Below are positions 25,875 to 34,669 of a stretch of DNA of 64,000 bases, in pieces. The notes beneath the pieces were generated by a model. The model was not told the DNA's origin. It did no database searches and saw only the letters and a list, made by a program, of their open reading frames with translations. Source of the DNA: Hungatella hathewayi WAL-18680 (GTDB lineage Bacteria > Bacillota > Clostridia > Lachnospirales > Lachnospiraceae). Location: positions 2,500,080 through 2,564,079 of the forward strand of contig NZ_JH379027.1 in NCBI RefSeq assembly GCF_000235505.1, read 5' to 3'. The position numbers and the translations under genes were made by a program. The stretch's first letter is position 1. Every line of letters begins with the position of its first letter.

Positions 25875-27590
25875 ATGAAAAAGTTATTTAAGCAATTCAG
25901 TGCAGCCGGACTGGCGGCTGTCATGGCAGTTACCCTGGCCGCATGTGGCGGCGGAGACTCCACTACCGGAAATCCGAGCGTGGACAGTCAGGCGGAACAG
26001 ACAACGACAGCAGATGGGGAGAAAATGGCAGGCGGTCAGCTGGGGGCAAAAGAACTTAGCGGTGACGCGCTTACTTCTCTGCTTAAAATGCCAGAGAACT
26101 GGACAGAGAAGGACGCAACGGAAACGGTGGTTTACCAGAGCAGTTCTGCGATAAACTCTCTGGATAAATGGAGTCAGTCAGCCGGTGATACTACATTTAT
26201 GATGGATTATCTGGTATTTGACGGATTGATTAACAAGGATGAGGAAGGAAATCTCATTCCGTGGCTCGCAAAATCCTGGGATATGGCAGAGGATTATACA
26301 AATATTACATTCCATCTCAGAGACGATGTATACTTCACCAATGGAGTACAGATGACTGCGGATGATGTAATCTTTTCATTTGAGCGTCTGCGGGATGATA
26401 AAGAACATTTGCCTGATTCCAGTGTGAAGAGCTGGAGAAATTACATAGGAGAGTTGGAAAAGATTGATGATTTTAACTTTGTTTTAAACTTCAGTGCACC
26501 AATGCCTGAATTCTGGACACTTGTGGATACCCCGGATGTACAGATCATCTGTAAGGAGGCATTTGAATCTACACCGTATGAAAAATTCTGGCAGAATCCG
26601 GTTGGAAGTGGACCATATGTAGTGACGTCTTTTGACGGAGCGAACTCGATTGTAGAGTTTGACTTAAGAACAGATGAACATGGATATTGGGGATATGATT
26701 ATGCGGACCGTTATACTAATGTAAAACATATTACTTTCCAGTATTCACCGGAGGATACGACCCGTGTTTCTTCCCTGCGTACCGGGGAAGCCAATGTCAT
26801 TAACAACGTTCCAACAACAGATGTGGAGCCCCTGTCTCTGGAAGGGTACCACATGGAAAATCTGGTTCCTGCAACATATGTATTCCTTCAGGTTTCTTGC
26901 GGACCGGACAATCCGTTCAGCAACCGGGACTTGCGTGAGGCACTGTCTCTTTGCATTGACCGCCAGCTTATAGTAGACGCACTGCTTGATGGATATGGAC
27001 AGGCCTGTACCTATCCAAGTTTAGAGCATGATTTGGGATACCGGGAAAGTCCGCGGTATGAATATAACCTGGAACGGGCCAAGGAACTGGTGCAGTCGTC
27101 CGGCTATAATGGGGAAACTCTGAAATTTGTTTATACAACAAGCACGGTTTCCATTGCGACCGAGCTGTGTCAGGCAATTCAGTCTATGGCAGCATCCGCA
27201 GGATTAAATGTGGAAGTGGTTCCGCTGGAAGTTGCTGTTTATGATGATACCCGTATGAACCGGGATTATGATATCTGCCTGGCATCTATCGGCAAAAGTG
27301 GAAATATGTGGTTTAAAACGGCGGCAGAAGTAGTAGGAAATGACCGATTCAATACCGGTCTTGACAATGAAGAACTGATGGCATTGGGAGTTCGGATGCA
27401 GTCCGAGATGGATGTGGAGACCCAGGACAAGATTCTTGCAGAGATGTATGAGATGGAACTGAAAGAATTTGAGCCAAATCTGTATTTATACTGGCCTACG
27501 ATTGTATACAGCTGGGATAGTAACATCCATGGTATTTCTTTCCATGGACATAAAATCGGTGACTTGAGTGCAATGGTTTGGAACAAGTAG
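25875..27590 (+). CDS. ABC transporter substrate-binding lipoprotein (SBP_bac_5, Dpp/Opp type)
   Basis: 571 aa. Lipobox LAAC with Cys24, then a family 5 solute-binding protein: WDMAEDYTNITFHLRDDVYFTNG and VGSGPYVV are the usual landmarks. It captures peptides, nickel chelates or other small molecules outside the cell for the permeases encoded next. The start at 25875 follows AAGGAGG; the open frame upstream to 25794 has no ribosome site. The 233-bp gap before it carries a terminator and an inverted CCATTTT/AAAATGG pair, but no clear promoter. Confidence 0.9.
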   Translation: MKKLFKQFSAAGLAAVMAVTLAACGGGDSTTGNPSVDSQAEQTTTADGEKMAGGQLGAKELSGDALTSLLKMPENWTEKDATETVVYQSSSAINSLDKWSQSAGDTTFMMDYLVFDGLINKDEEGNLIPWLAKSWDMAEDYTNITFHLRDDVYFTNGVQMTADDVIFSFERLRDDKEHLPDSSVKSWRNYIGELEKIDDFNFVLNFSAPMPEFWTLVDTPDVQIICKEAFESTPYEKFWQNPVGSGPYVVTSFDGANSIVEFDLRTDEHGYWGYDYADRYTNVKHITFQYSPEDTTRVSSLRTGEANVINNVPTTDVEPLSLEGYHMENLVPATYVFLQVSCGPDNPFSNRDLREALSLCIDRQLIVDALLDGYGQACTYPSLEHDLGYRESPRYEYNLERAKELVQSSGYNGETLKFVYTTSTVSIATELCQAIQSMAASAGLNVEVVPLEVAVYDDTRMNRDYDICLASIGKSGNMWFKTAAEVVGNDRFNTGLDNEELMALGVRMQSEMDVETQDKILAEMYEMELKEFEPNLYLYWPTIVYSWDSNIHGISFHGHKIGDLSAMVWNK

Positions 27591-27614
27591 GCAGATAAAC
27601 GGAGGGAGTAATCA

Positions 27615-28535
27615 TTGAAGAAAAATATGATTCGAAGGATTTTAGCATCCTTTATCGTTTTGCTTGGTGTGACGCTGGTAGCTTTTCTTCTGGTGCGTTT
27701 GGGCGGTGGTGACCCGGCCCGTATGATGGCAGGTGATACGGCGACACTGGAGGAAGTAGAAGAGTACCGTATCCGAATGGGGCTTGATAAACCGTGGATT
27801 ATCCAGTATCTGACCTATATGAAAGGACTTCTGAAAGGTGATTTGGGGTATTCCTGGAAATATGGAATGAGTGTGTCGGAAATACTGTCAACCCGTCTGC
27901 CCCAGACTCTGATACTGAGTTTGTTTGGCTTTGGCTGGGCCTGTGTATTTTCCATTATTCTTGGTGTAATAGCTGGGGTGAAACAGGGGACGGCCGTTGA
28001 TTTTGGAGCCATGTTCTTTGCAATTATCGGTCAGGCTATGTCAACGGTATGGCTGGGATTTATGCTTATCCTGCTGTTTGGGGTTAAATTGGGATGGCTT
28101 CCAATCCAGGGGATGGGTGGCTTTAAAAATATGATTATGCCGGGGTTGTGTATTGGATTTGGTTTTGCAGCGAACCAGACACGTCTGATGCGTTCTGGCA
28201 TGGTAGATGTCATTCGGGAAGATTATATCACAGCAACCCGTGCGAGAGGAATTTCCAAAGGGGTCACTTATATGAAATACGCCTTCCGTAATGCTTTGCT
28301 TCCCATTATTACCAATATTGGAGGGCAGTTTGGAAAACTGCTTGCAGGAGCTACGGTCGTGGAGAATATTTTCAACTGGCCGGGAATGGGCGCGCTTCTG
28401 GTTCAGGCAATTAACACCCGTGATTACCAGCTTGTTCAGTCTATTCTGTTGATATCATCGGTGATGCTGGTGGTGGGGAATCTGCTTGCGGATATACTGT
28501 ACACCGTGGTAGACCCGCGGATTTCGTTTAACTAA
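27615..28535 (+). CDS. ABC transporter permease, DppB type
   Basis: 306 aa, six predicted membrane helices. N-terminal domain RLGGGDPARMMAG and the EAA loop (DYITATRARGISKGVTYMKYAFRNALLP), then LLAGATVVENIFNWPGMG, match BPD_transp_1 of DppB. The start codon is TTG at 27615, 6 nt after GGAGGGAG; an ATG at 27627 is the alternative. Pairs with the DppC-type protein encoded 15 nt downstream to form the channel. Confidence 0.9.
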   Translation: MKKNMIRRILASFIVLLGVTLVAFLLVRLGGGDPARMMAGDTATLEEVEEYRIRMGLDKPWIIQYLTYMKGLLKGDLGYSWKYGMSVSEILSTRLPQTLILSLFGFGWACVFSIILGVIAGVKQGTAVDFGAMFFAIIGQAMSTVWLGFMLILLFGVKLGWLPIQGMGGFKNMIMPGLCIGFGFAANQTRLMRSGMVDVIREDYITATRARGISKGVTYMKYAFRNALLPIITNIGGQFGKLLAGATVVENIFNWPGMGALLVQAINTRDYQLVQSILLISSVMLVVGNLLADILYTVVDPRISFN

Positions 28536-28550
28536 GGAGGGAGATTCAGA

Positions 28551-29405
28551 ATGAAATTAAGTACGGTTCTCAGGCGAATGAGAAAAAGTAAATTGTTCAT
28601 GATTGGATTCAGTCTCCTTGTAGTTATCATTGTGGTATGCTTTACGTCCAAATTTTGGGTACAATGGGATTCGGAGGAATCCAATCTGCTGGCCAGACTG
28701 GCGCGGCCGGATTGGTTTACGAACGGTTTGAAGGGACATCCCTTCGGGTGTGACCCTCTTGGACGAGATTTACTCACCCGTCTGCTGGAAGGTGGCTGGG
28801 TATCTCTCAAGATTACATTCCTGGTGACGGTAATCAGTATGTTTTTGGGTTCCATGGTGGGGTTGGTCAGTGGATATTATGGAGGGAAGATAGATTTAAT
28901 TATCATGCGGTTCTGTGATGTCTTACAGGCAATTCCCCAGTTGATGCTGGCGATTTGTGTTGTGGCAGTGATGGGAACCAGTATGGTTAATCTGATTTTT
29001 ACACTTAGCGCAACCGGGTGGGTGGCAACAGCCCGGTTGGTGCGCGCGACAGTTCTGGGTATGAAAAACAAAGAATTTATTTCGGCATCTAAGGTTCTTG
29101 GAGCCAGCGGTAAACGGATATTATGGAAAGAACTGTTTCCAAATACGATTACACCCTTGATGATTTCAGCCAGCGGACATTTTGGCGGAACAATCCTGGT
29201 GGAAACCAGCTTAAGCTATTTAGGCATGGGTGTTCCGGTGCCAACGCCGTCCTGGGGAAACTTGATTTCTGATGGCCGTACCTACATCACTTCCGCACCG
29301 TGGGTCGTTATCGCACCTGGAATTGCTCTAATGCTGACGGTACTGGCATTTAACTTTATGGGCGACGGTATCCGTGACGTTTTTGACCCGAAAAATACCA
29401 ACTAG
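28551..29405 (+). CDS. ABC transporter permease, DppC type
   Basis: 284 aa. An N-terminal OppC_N helix (about 13-33) is followed by FGCDPLGRDLLTRLLEGG, a hallmark of DppC/OppC, and by the EAA loop KEFISASKVLGASGKRILWKELFPN and ETSLSYLGMGVPVPTPSWG. It forms a heterodimeric channel with the preceding permease. The ribosome site AAGGAGGGAG is well placed. The operon order (SBP, B, C, D, F) is complete. Confidence 0.9.
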   Translation: MKLSTVLRRMRKSKLFMIGFSLLVVIIVVCFTSKFWVQWDSEESNLLARLARPDWFTNGLKGHPFGCDPLGRDLLTRLLEGGWVSLKITFLVTVISMFLGSMVGLVSGYYGGKIDLIIMRFCDVLQAIPQLMLAICVVAVMGTSMVNLIFTLSATGWVATARLVRATVLGMKNKEFISASKVLGASGKRILWKELFPNTITPLMISASGHFGGTILVETSLSYLGMGVPVPTPSWGNLISDGRTYITSAPWVVIAPGIALMLTVLAFNFMGDGIRDVFDPKNTN

Positions 29406-29424
29406 AGGAGAGAGGTGGAGAAAA

Positions 29425-30396
29425 GTGGAAAAAGAACTGTTGCGGATTGAGAATCTGTGTGTGGAGTATCGTTCTGGCGGTGGTGTATCAAAAGCTGTGA
29501 ATGGGCTGAATCTTACCATTCATAAGGGGGAAGCTCTGGGCCTGGTAGGAGAGAGTGGAGCAGGAAAAACAACGACGGCGTTGTCAGTGATGGGACTTTT
29601 ACCGGACAAAGTAGGTTACATTACTCAAGGGGATATCCGGTACTGTGGGGAATCCCTTTTAAATAAAAAGAGCAGAGAACTGGACCAGATACGTGGAAAC
29701 AAGATTTCGATGGTATTTGCGAATCCGCTGACATCCTTGAATCCGGTGTTCACGGTTGGGCATCAGATTGCAATGGGGCTGCGCAAACATAAAAAATTGA
29801 GTAAAAAAGAGGCACAGCAGGAGGCAGCCAGACTTTTGGAAATGGTGGGAATCGCTTCCTACCGTCTGGATGATTATCCCCATCAATTTTCAGGTGGGAT
29901 GCGCCAGCGTGTTGGAATTGCGGCCGCGCTGGCCTGCTCCCCGGAGCTTCTTCTGGCGGATGAACCGACAACTGCTCTTGATGTAACCATTCAGGCACAA
30001 ATACTGGAACTGATGGAAAAGCTCCAGAAAGAGTATTCCACATCGCTGGTAATGATTACCCATAACCTGGGAATTATCGCGGAGCTTTGTCAGAAGGTTG
30101 CAATCATGTATGGAGGGGAGATTGTAGAGTATGGAAATGTGCAGGAAGTGTTTGAGAACCCGAAGCACTGGTATACTTATGGGCTGCTTCATGCCATTCC
30201 AAAACTGACTGGGGAGAGACAGCCGCTGGAATCAATTCCCGGCTCGGTTGCGAATTCTCAGAATCTGCCGGAAGGATGTAAATTTCATAACCGCTGTGCG
30301 CACTGTACAAACCGGTGTGAAAAAGAAAATCCTTCTTTGATAAAAATCAATGAACATCATTATGCCGCATGTTGGGAGGTGCCAAAAAGCCTATGA
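29425..30396 (+). CDS. ABC transporter ATP-binding protein, DppD type
   Basis: 323 aa. Walker [10 protein letters not shown], signature FSGGMRQR, Walker [13 protein letters not shown] and switch His in MITHNLG; a C-terminal oligopeptide-transporter region with four Cys (CKFHNRC, CTNRC) as in DppD/OppD. The GTG at 29425 is taken as start after AGAGGAGAGAGG; an ATG at 29374 would overlap the previous gene by 32 nt. Its stop overlaps the start of the next ATPase by 4 nt. Confidence 0.9.
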   Translation: MEKELLRIENLCVEYRSGGGVSKAVNGLNLTIHKGEALGLVGESGAGKTTTALSVMGLLPDKVGYITQGDIRYCGESLLNKKSRELDQIRGNKISMVFANPLTSLNPVFTVGHQIAMGLRKHKKLSKKEAQQEAARLLEMVGIASYRLDDYPHQFSGGMRQRVGIAAALACSPELLLADEPTTALDVTIQAQILELMEKLQKEYSTSLVMITHNLGIIAELCQKVAIMYGGEIVEYGNVQEVFENPKHWYTYGLLHAIPKLTGERQPLESIPGSVANSQNLPEGCKFHNRCAHCTNRCEKENPSLIKINEHHYAACWEVPKSL

Positions 30397-31385
30397 CGGA
30401 GTTAAAAAATGAAACTAAGCCGCTTATAAAAGTGCGGGATTTAAAAATGCATTTTGATATTCCAGGAAAAGGAAAACTTCATGCAGTTGATGGTGTTTCC
30501 TTCGATATTATGCCGAATGAGACTGTTGGCCTGGTAGGGGAGAGCGGGTGTGGGAAAAGTACGGTTGGAAACGTGATGATCCGCCTGCTTAAGGCGACCT
30601 CCGGGCATGTATATTTTGATGAAACTGATGTAGTCACAGCAAAGAATCGAGAACTGGCAGAAATTCGCAAGAAGATGCAGATTATCTTCCAGGACCCGTA
30701 CTCCTCCTTGAATCCGAGGGAAACCATCCAGACCATTCTGGCAGACCCCTATCAGATACATCATATGGCGTCGGGCGCCGAACTGAAGAAAATGGTCCGG
30801 GAGCTGGCGGAATCCGTAGGCCTGGAGCCCTATGTGCTGGATAAATTTCCTCATGAACTGGATGGAGGCAAACGTCAGCTTACGGGAATTGCCAGAGCAC
30901 TGGCATTGAAACCTAAGTTCATTATCTGTGATGAGCCGGTTTCAGCACTGGATGTGTCTGTTCAGGCAACCATCATCAATCTGCTGATTGAGATGCAGAA
31001 AAAGATGGGACTTTCCTATCTTTTTGTCTCCCATGATTTAAGTGTTGTACGGCATATTTCCAATCGTGTTGCGGTGATGTATCTGGGGCAGATTGTGGAA
31101 CTGGCGCCTACGGATGAAATTTTTAATAATGCGCTGCATCCATATACCATTGCCCTGCTTTCGGCGGTGCCAAAAGTGGACTTTCACGACCAGGCGAAAC
31201 GGATTGTCTTAAAAGGAGATGTTCCAAGCCCTATGAACCCAAAGCCAGGATGTCGTTTTGCATCGCGTTGTCCCATGGCACAGGAATTTTGTAAGGACGA
31301 GACACCGAAATTGCGGGAAGTGTCTTCCGGTCACTGTGTGGCATGCCATTACTGGAAAGAAGCGCAAAACCTTCTGGACAATTAA
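30393..31385 (+). CDS. ABC transporter ATP-binding protein, DppF type
   Basis: 330 aa. Walker A GESGCGKST, Q-loop FQDPYSSLNPRE, Walker B FIICDEPVSALD, switch His in FVSHDLS and a C-terminal Cys cluster (CRFASRC). The ABC signature reads LDGGKRQ instead of LSGGQRQ; D in place of S is known in some DppF-like proteins, so the site on this subunit may be altered but not necessarily dead. The ATG at 30393 overlaps the stop of the previous gene (ATGA), which implies translational coupling. Confidence 0.9.
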   Translation: MTELKNETKPLIKVRDLKMHFDIPGKGKLHAVDGVSFDIMPNETVGLVGESGCGKSTVGNVMIRLLKATSGHVYFDETDVVTAKNRELAEIRKKMQIIFQDPYSSLNPRETIQTILADPYQIHHMASGAELKKMVRELAESVGLEPYVLDKFPHELDGGKRQLTGIARALALKPKFIICDEPVSALDVSVQATIINLLIEMQKKMGLSYLFVSHDLSVVRHISNRVAVMYLGQIVELAPTDEIFNNALHPYTIALLSAVPKVDFHDQAKRIVLKGDVPSPMNPKPGCRFASRCPMAQEFCKDETPKLREVSSGHCVACHYWKEAQNLLDN

Positions 31386-31411
31386 CAAGACAAAATTGGA
31401 GGCTTGAAACT

Positions 31412-32485
31412 ATGAAAACAAAACAGGAATGGTATGATGAGCTTTACGAGTATCATTTGCAATGTCGTCATTATATTGATGAATATAAGGCCTTTGAGGC
31501 GGAGTCTTATCAGAACTTTATACAGATAGAGCGGGAGGCATTTCGTATGCTGTACCGTATCAATCTGGAAACAGGAAATGCAACCATGCCTGAGGGATAC
31601 GGCGAGAGTGATTATGAGGCGATGATTCACCGGCTGCATGAGGCGGAAGAGGCATTGGTCTGCCTTCATAATCCGGAGGAAGATAAAATTCCAATCTGGA
31701 ATGGAGACAACATCCCGTGGGATAGGATTCCAAAAGATATCTGGACAAAAAACAGTTATGATGCCGCTGATTTTAAACCGCATCTGGTGTCTTTTCTGCA
31801 GGACGATGGTATGTCTCACCCTGCTGTGATTGTGATGGCCGGAAGTGCCCGTTTTAACATGCCGGAGGCATTTCCACCAGCAGTATTTTTTCAAAAACAC
31901 GGTTATCAGGCATTTGTTTTGAATAATCGGATTGCATTTGGAGAAGAGGAACGCAAGACAGCCAACCGTGCAATGGATTTACAGAGAGCAATCCGTCTGA
32001 TTCGGGCGCGGGCGGAGGAATTCCATGTAGACCCCGAGCGGATTTGTATCATGTGTTGTTCTCTGGGAAACCGTCTGGCCATTGATATGATTAACAAATT
32101 GGGAATCCGCACGATTCCATCAAGAGTGGATAATCAGTATCTGCCAGATGAGATTGACCGGGTATCGGCATCGGTTTCCGCTTATATCTCTTTGTATCCG
32201 GCTACATTTTTATCGGATACACAGATGAATTACAAGGACTTTCCTCCTGTATTTGCGGTTATGGGAAATGAGGACCGCTCCATGTGGCGGATGATGCCGT
32301 TCTTTTACAACCTTATAATGAATGATGTGAAGGTAGAATTGCATCTATATGATGGCGCGGGACATGGATTTGCCCTTGCAAACGAGAAATATGCAATGGA
32401 GCAGCAGGGGACGATTGAGCATGCGTGGGAAGAATGGACCCATCTGCTTCTTATGTGGCTGGACCGCCAGCTTAAGAGGGAGTGA
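31412..32485 (+). CDS. alpha/beta hydrolase (esterase/dienelactone-hydrolase-like)
   Basis: 357 aa, cytosolic. The nucleophile elbow is CCSLG with Ser217; likely acid in GNEDRS and catalytic His in DGAGHGFA. An N-terminal helical region (about 1-115) precedes the hydrolase fold. Family members cleave esters, often acetyl or short-chain acyl groups on sugars, or lactones. The start at 31412 follows GGAGG at 31397-31401. It follows the importer ATPase directly, which suggests that the imported compound is its substrate. Confidence 0.78.
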   Translation: MKTKQEWYDELYEYHLQCRHYIDEYKAFEAESYQNFIQIEREAFRMLYRINLETGNATMPEGYGESDYEAMIHRLHEAEEALVCLHNPEEDKIPIWNGDNIPWDRIPKDIWTKNSYDAADFKPHLVSFLQDDGMSHPAVIVMAGSARFNMPEAFPPAVFFQKHGYQAFVLNNRIAFGEEERKTANRAMDLQRAIRLIRARAEEFHVDPERICIMCCSLGNRLAIDMINKLGIRTIPSRVDNQYLPDEIDRVSASVSAYISLYPATFLSDTQMNYKDFPPVFAVMGNEDRSMWRMMPFFYNLIMNDVKVELHLYDGAGHGFALANEKYAMEQQGTIEHAWEEWTHLLLMWLDRQLKRE

Positions 32486-32487
32486 AT

Positions 32488-33678
32488 ATGGGTCAGGCAG
32501 TGATTGGAAAACAAAGTACTGTAAAAGAACCGGTCAATATATGGAACCGGACATTTATCAGTGTATTTCTGACAAATGGGATGATGTATCTGGGGCAGCA
32601 GATGGTTCAGCCGCTTATCACTTCCTATGCCAAAACGCTTGGAGCGACGGAGACCGTGATTGGCTTAGTGGCCAGTGCATTTACAATTACGGCAATTCTG
32701 CTGAAGGTGATATCGGCACCAGCCATTGATACGTACAATAAAAAATATTTATTGTGCGGAGCCATGTGCATAATGGGAACTGCCTATTTAGGATTCGCTT
32801 TTGCGGGGACCGTACCGGCCATCTTTGGCTTTCGTCTGCTTCAGGGGTGTGGACAGGCATTTACTACTTCCTGCTGTCTGGCATTGGCCACAGATGCACT
32901 GCCGCAGAAGAAACTGGGACAGGGAATTGGTGTTTTTGCGTTGGCTCAATCTGTTTGTCAGGCAATCGGCCCGACTTTGGGGAAGTTTATCCAGAGTATA
33001 TTCGGATACGGAACAACATTTTTGACGGCGGCGGTGTTTATGTTTTTAGGTGCCTTCTGTGCTTTGTTGATCCGGAACCGCTATGAGAAGACAAGGCGGT
33101 TCCAAATTTCCCTGCACAGTATGATTGCCACGGAGGTAATGGTGCCGGCGGTGACCCAGTTCTTTCTGGCCTTTGCATATTGTTTAATTAATTCTTATTT
33201 ATATATCTTTGCAGAGTCGCAGGGGGTGACCGGAGGAAATATTGGATTTTTCTTCACTATATATGCTGGCACATTGTTGATATCCAGGCCGCTGGTAGGA
33301 AAATTGACGGACCGTTATGGGACATTCAGGGTTGTGATACCGGCTATTGGATTTTTTGCTCTTTCCTTTTTGATGATTAGCTGTTCGACGACACTGTGGA
33401 TGTTTTATGTGGCAGCCTTTGTTTCGGCGTTCGGATATGGCGCATGTACCCCGGCCCTCCAGGCCCTTTGTATGCGTATGGTGACAAAAGAACGTCGTGG
33501 GGCGGCAAGCTGCACCAATTATCTTGGGACGGATTTCGGATTCCTGTTTGGACCTTTGACAGCCGGATTTATTGCAGAGAAAATGGGTTATGTGATGATG
33601 TGGAGATTAATGCTGATTCCGTTGTTTTGTGCGGCCATGGTGATGGTAGTGTATCGTGACAGGATTCAGAAAGGATAG
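32488..33678 (+). CDS. major facilitator superfamily transporter
   Basis: 396 aa, 12 predicted membrane helices in two halves. The loop between helices 2 and 3 reads APAIDTYNKKYLL and its counterpart in the second half GKLTDRYGTFRVV, both versions of the MFS A motif. Direction and substrate are unknown; it may export a product of the island or import a second form of the substrate. The start at 32488 follows AAGAGGGAG; a GTG at 32482 would overlap the previous stop. Confidence 0.88.
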   Translation: MGQAVIGKQSTVKEPVNIWNRTFISVFLTNGMMYLGQQMVQPLITSYAKTLGATETVIGLVASAFTITAILLKVISAPAIDTYNKKYLLCGAMCIMGTAYLGFAFAGTVPAIFGFRLLQGCGQAFTTSCCLALATDALPQKKLGQGIGVFALAQSVCQAIGPTLGKFIQSIFGYGTTFLTAAVFMFLGAFCALLIRNRYEKTRRFQISLHSMIATEVMVPAVTQFFLAFAYCLINSYLYIFAESQGVTGGNIGFFFTIYAGTLLISRPLVGKLTDRYGTFRVVIPAIGFFALSFLMISCSTTLWMFYVAAFVSAFGYGACTPALQALCMRMVTKERRGAASCTNYLGTDFGFLFGPLTAGFIAEKMGYVMMWRLMLIPLFCAAMVMVVYRDRIQKG

Positions 33679-33689
33679 AGAGGTGAGAT

Positions 33690-34637
33690 ATGAAATCGAG
33701 AGTGTTGATAGAACAGGAACCGGTGGACCCTATAAGCAGCGCATGGATGAAACAGCTTCGAAATTTTAATCGAACAAAATGCGTATATGAGATAAATCCT
33801 TATGTGGAGGTATACCGGTTCCGTGACAATGTTTATGGCCTTTTAACGGACAGTGCTGACGGAATGGGGGCCCCTTGGATGTATTTGGTAATCGGCAGCC
33901 AAAGGGCTATGTTGATTGATACCGGTTTCGGAATTGGGAATCTAAAAGGACTGGTGGACGAACTAACAGGAGGAATGCCGCTGATTGTAGTGAACACACA
34001 TGCTCATTTTGACCATTGTTATGGGAACTGTCAGTTTGAGCAGGTATACTGTCATGAATGGGAGGCGCCATATCTGGAAGCAAAACAGGACAGCCATATC
34101 TGGGATTATCTTTTTGATGAGCAGGGAAAGAATCGCTGGTGTGAGTTTGACAGGGCGGACATCATTTCATTCCGGCGTTATCACGTTGTACCATGTCAGG
34201 ATGGCGCCCTGTTCGATTTAGGAGATGGGTATGAGGTTGAACTGATACATACGGCCGGTCATTCGCCGGGGCATGCAGCGTTTTTAGATAAAACTAATCG
34301 AATTTTGTTTTGCGGGGATGATTTTCTGAGTATGCGTGTGGGTATCGGCGGTCCAAAGCCTGGAATGCCTTACGGAGACTATGCAACGGTACATGCGTTT
34401 TGTAAGGAGACGGAGAAACTTGCTGGCCGCCTTGAAGAGTTTGATGCATTATTTCCGGGACATTTTGTTGTGGATATTGATAGCAGGGTTGTCCTGGATA
34501 TGCTCAGGGTACTTAAGGAAGTAGTAAAAGCCCCTGGGCAATATGATTATCAGGAGTTAAACAGACGGGGGGTCATGAATTATTTCCGCTTTGTAAAAGG
34601 ACTGGGAGTTTTGGCTTACAACTCCGAGAGCATTTAA
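33690..34637 (+). CDS. metallo-beta-lactamase-fold hydrolase (paralogue 2)
   Basis: 315 aa. Zinc motif THAHFDH (103-109), with TAGHSPGHAAF and FCGDDFL as further ligand regions. Closely related to the protein encoded at 22729-23688 across residues 75-215; this copy has retained HAHFDH whereas the other has HPHIDH, and the C-terminal halves differ. A duplicated pair with diverged substrate pocket is likely. Lies 11 nt after the MFS gene. Confidence 0.85.
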   Translation: MKSRVLIEQEPVDPISSAWMKQLRNFNRTKCVYEINPYVEVYRFRDNVYGLLTDSADGMGAPWMYLVIGSQRAMLIDTGFGIGNLKGLVDELTGGMPLIVVNTHAHFDHCYGNCQFEQVYCHEWEAPYLEAKQDSHIWDYLFDEQGKNRWCEFDRADIISFRRYHVVPCQDGALFDLGDGYEVELIHTAGHSPGHAAFLDKTNRILFCGDDFLSMRVGIGGPKPGMPYGDYATVHAFCKETEKLAGRLEEFDALFPGHFVVDIDSRVVLDMLRVLKEVVKAPGQYDYQELNRRGVMNYFRFVKGLGVLAYNSESI

Positions 34638-34669
34638 ATTCATCACAATCAATTCTAGGAGGGAAAAAC

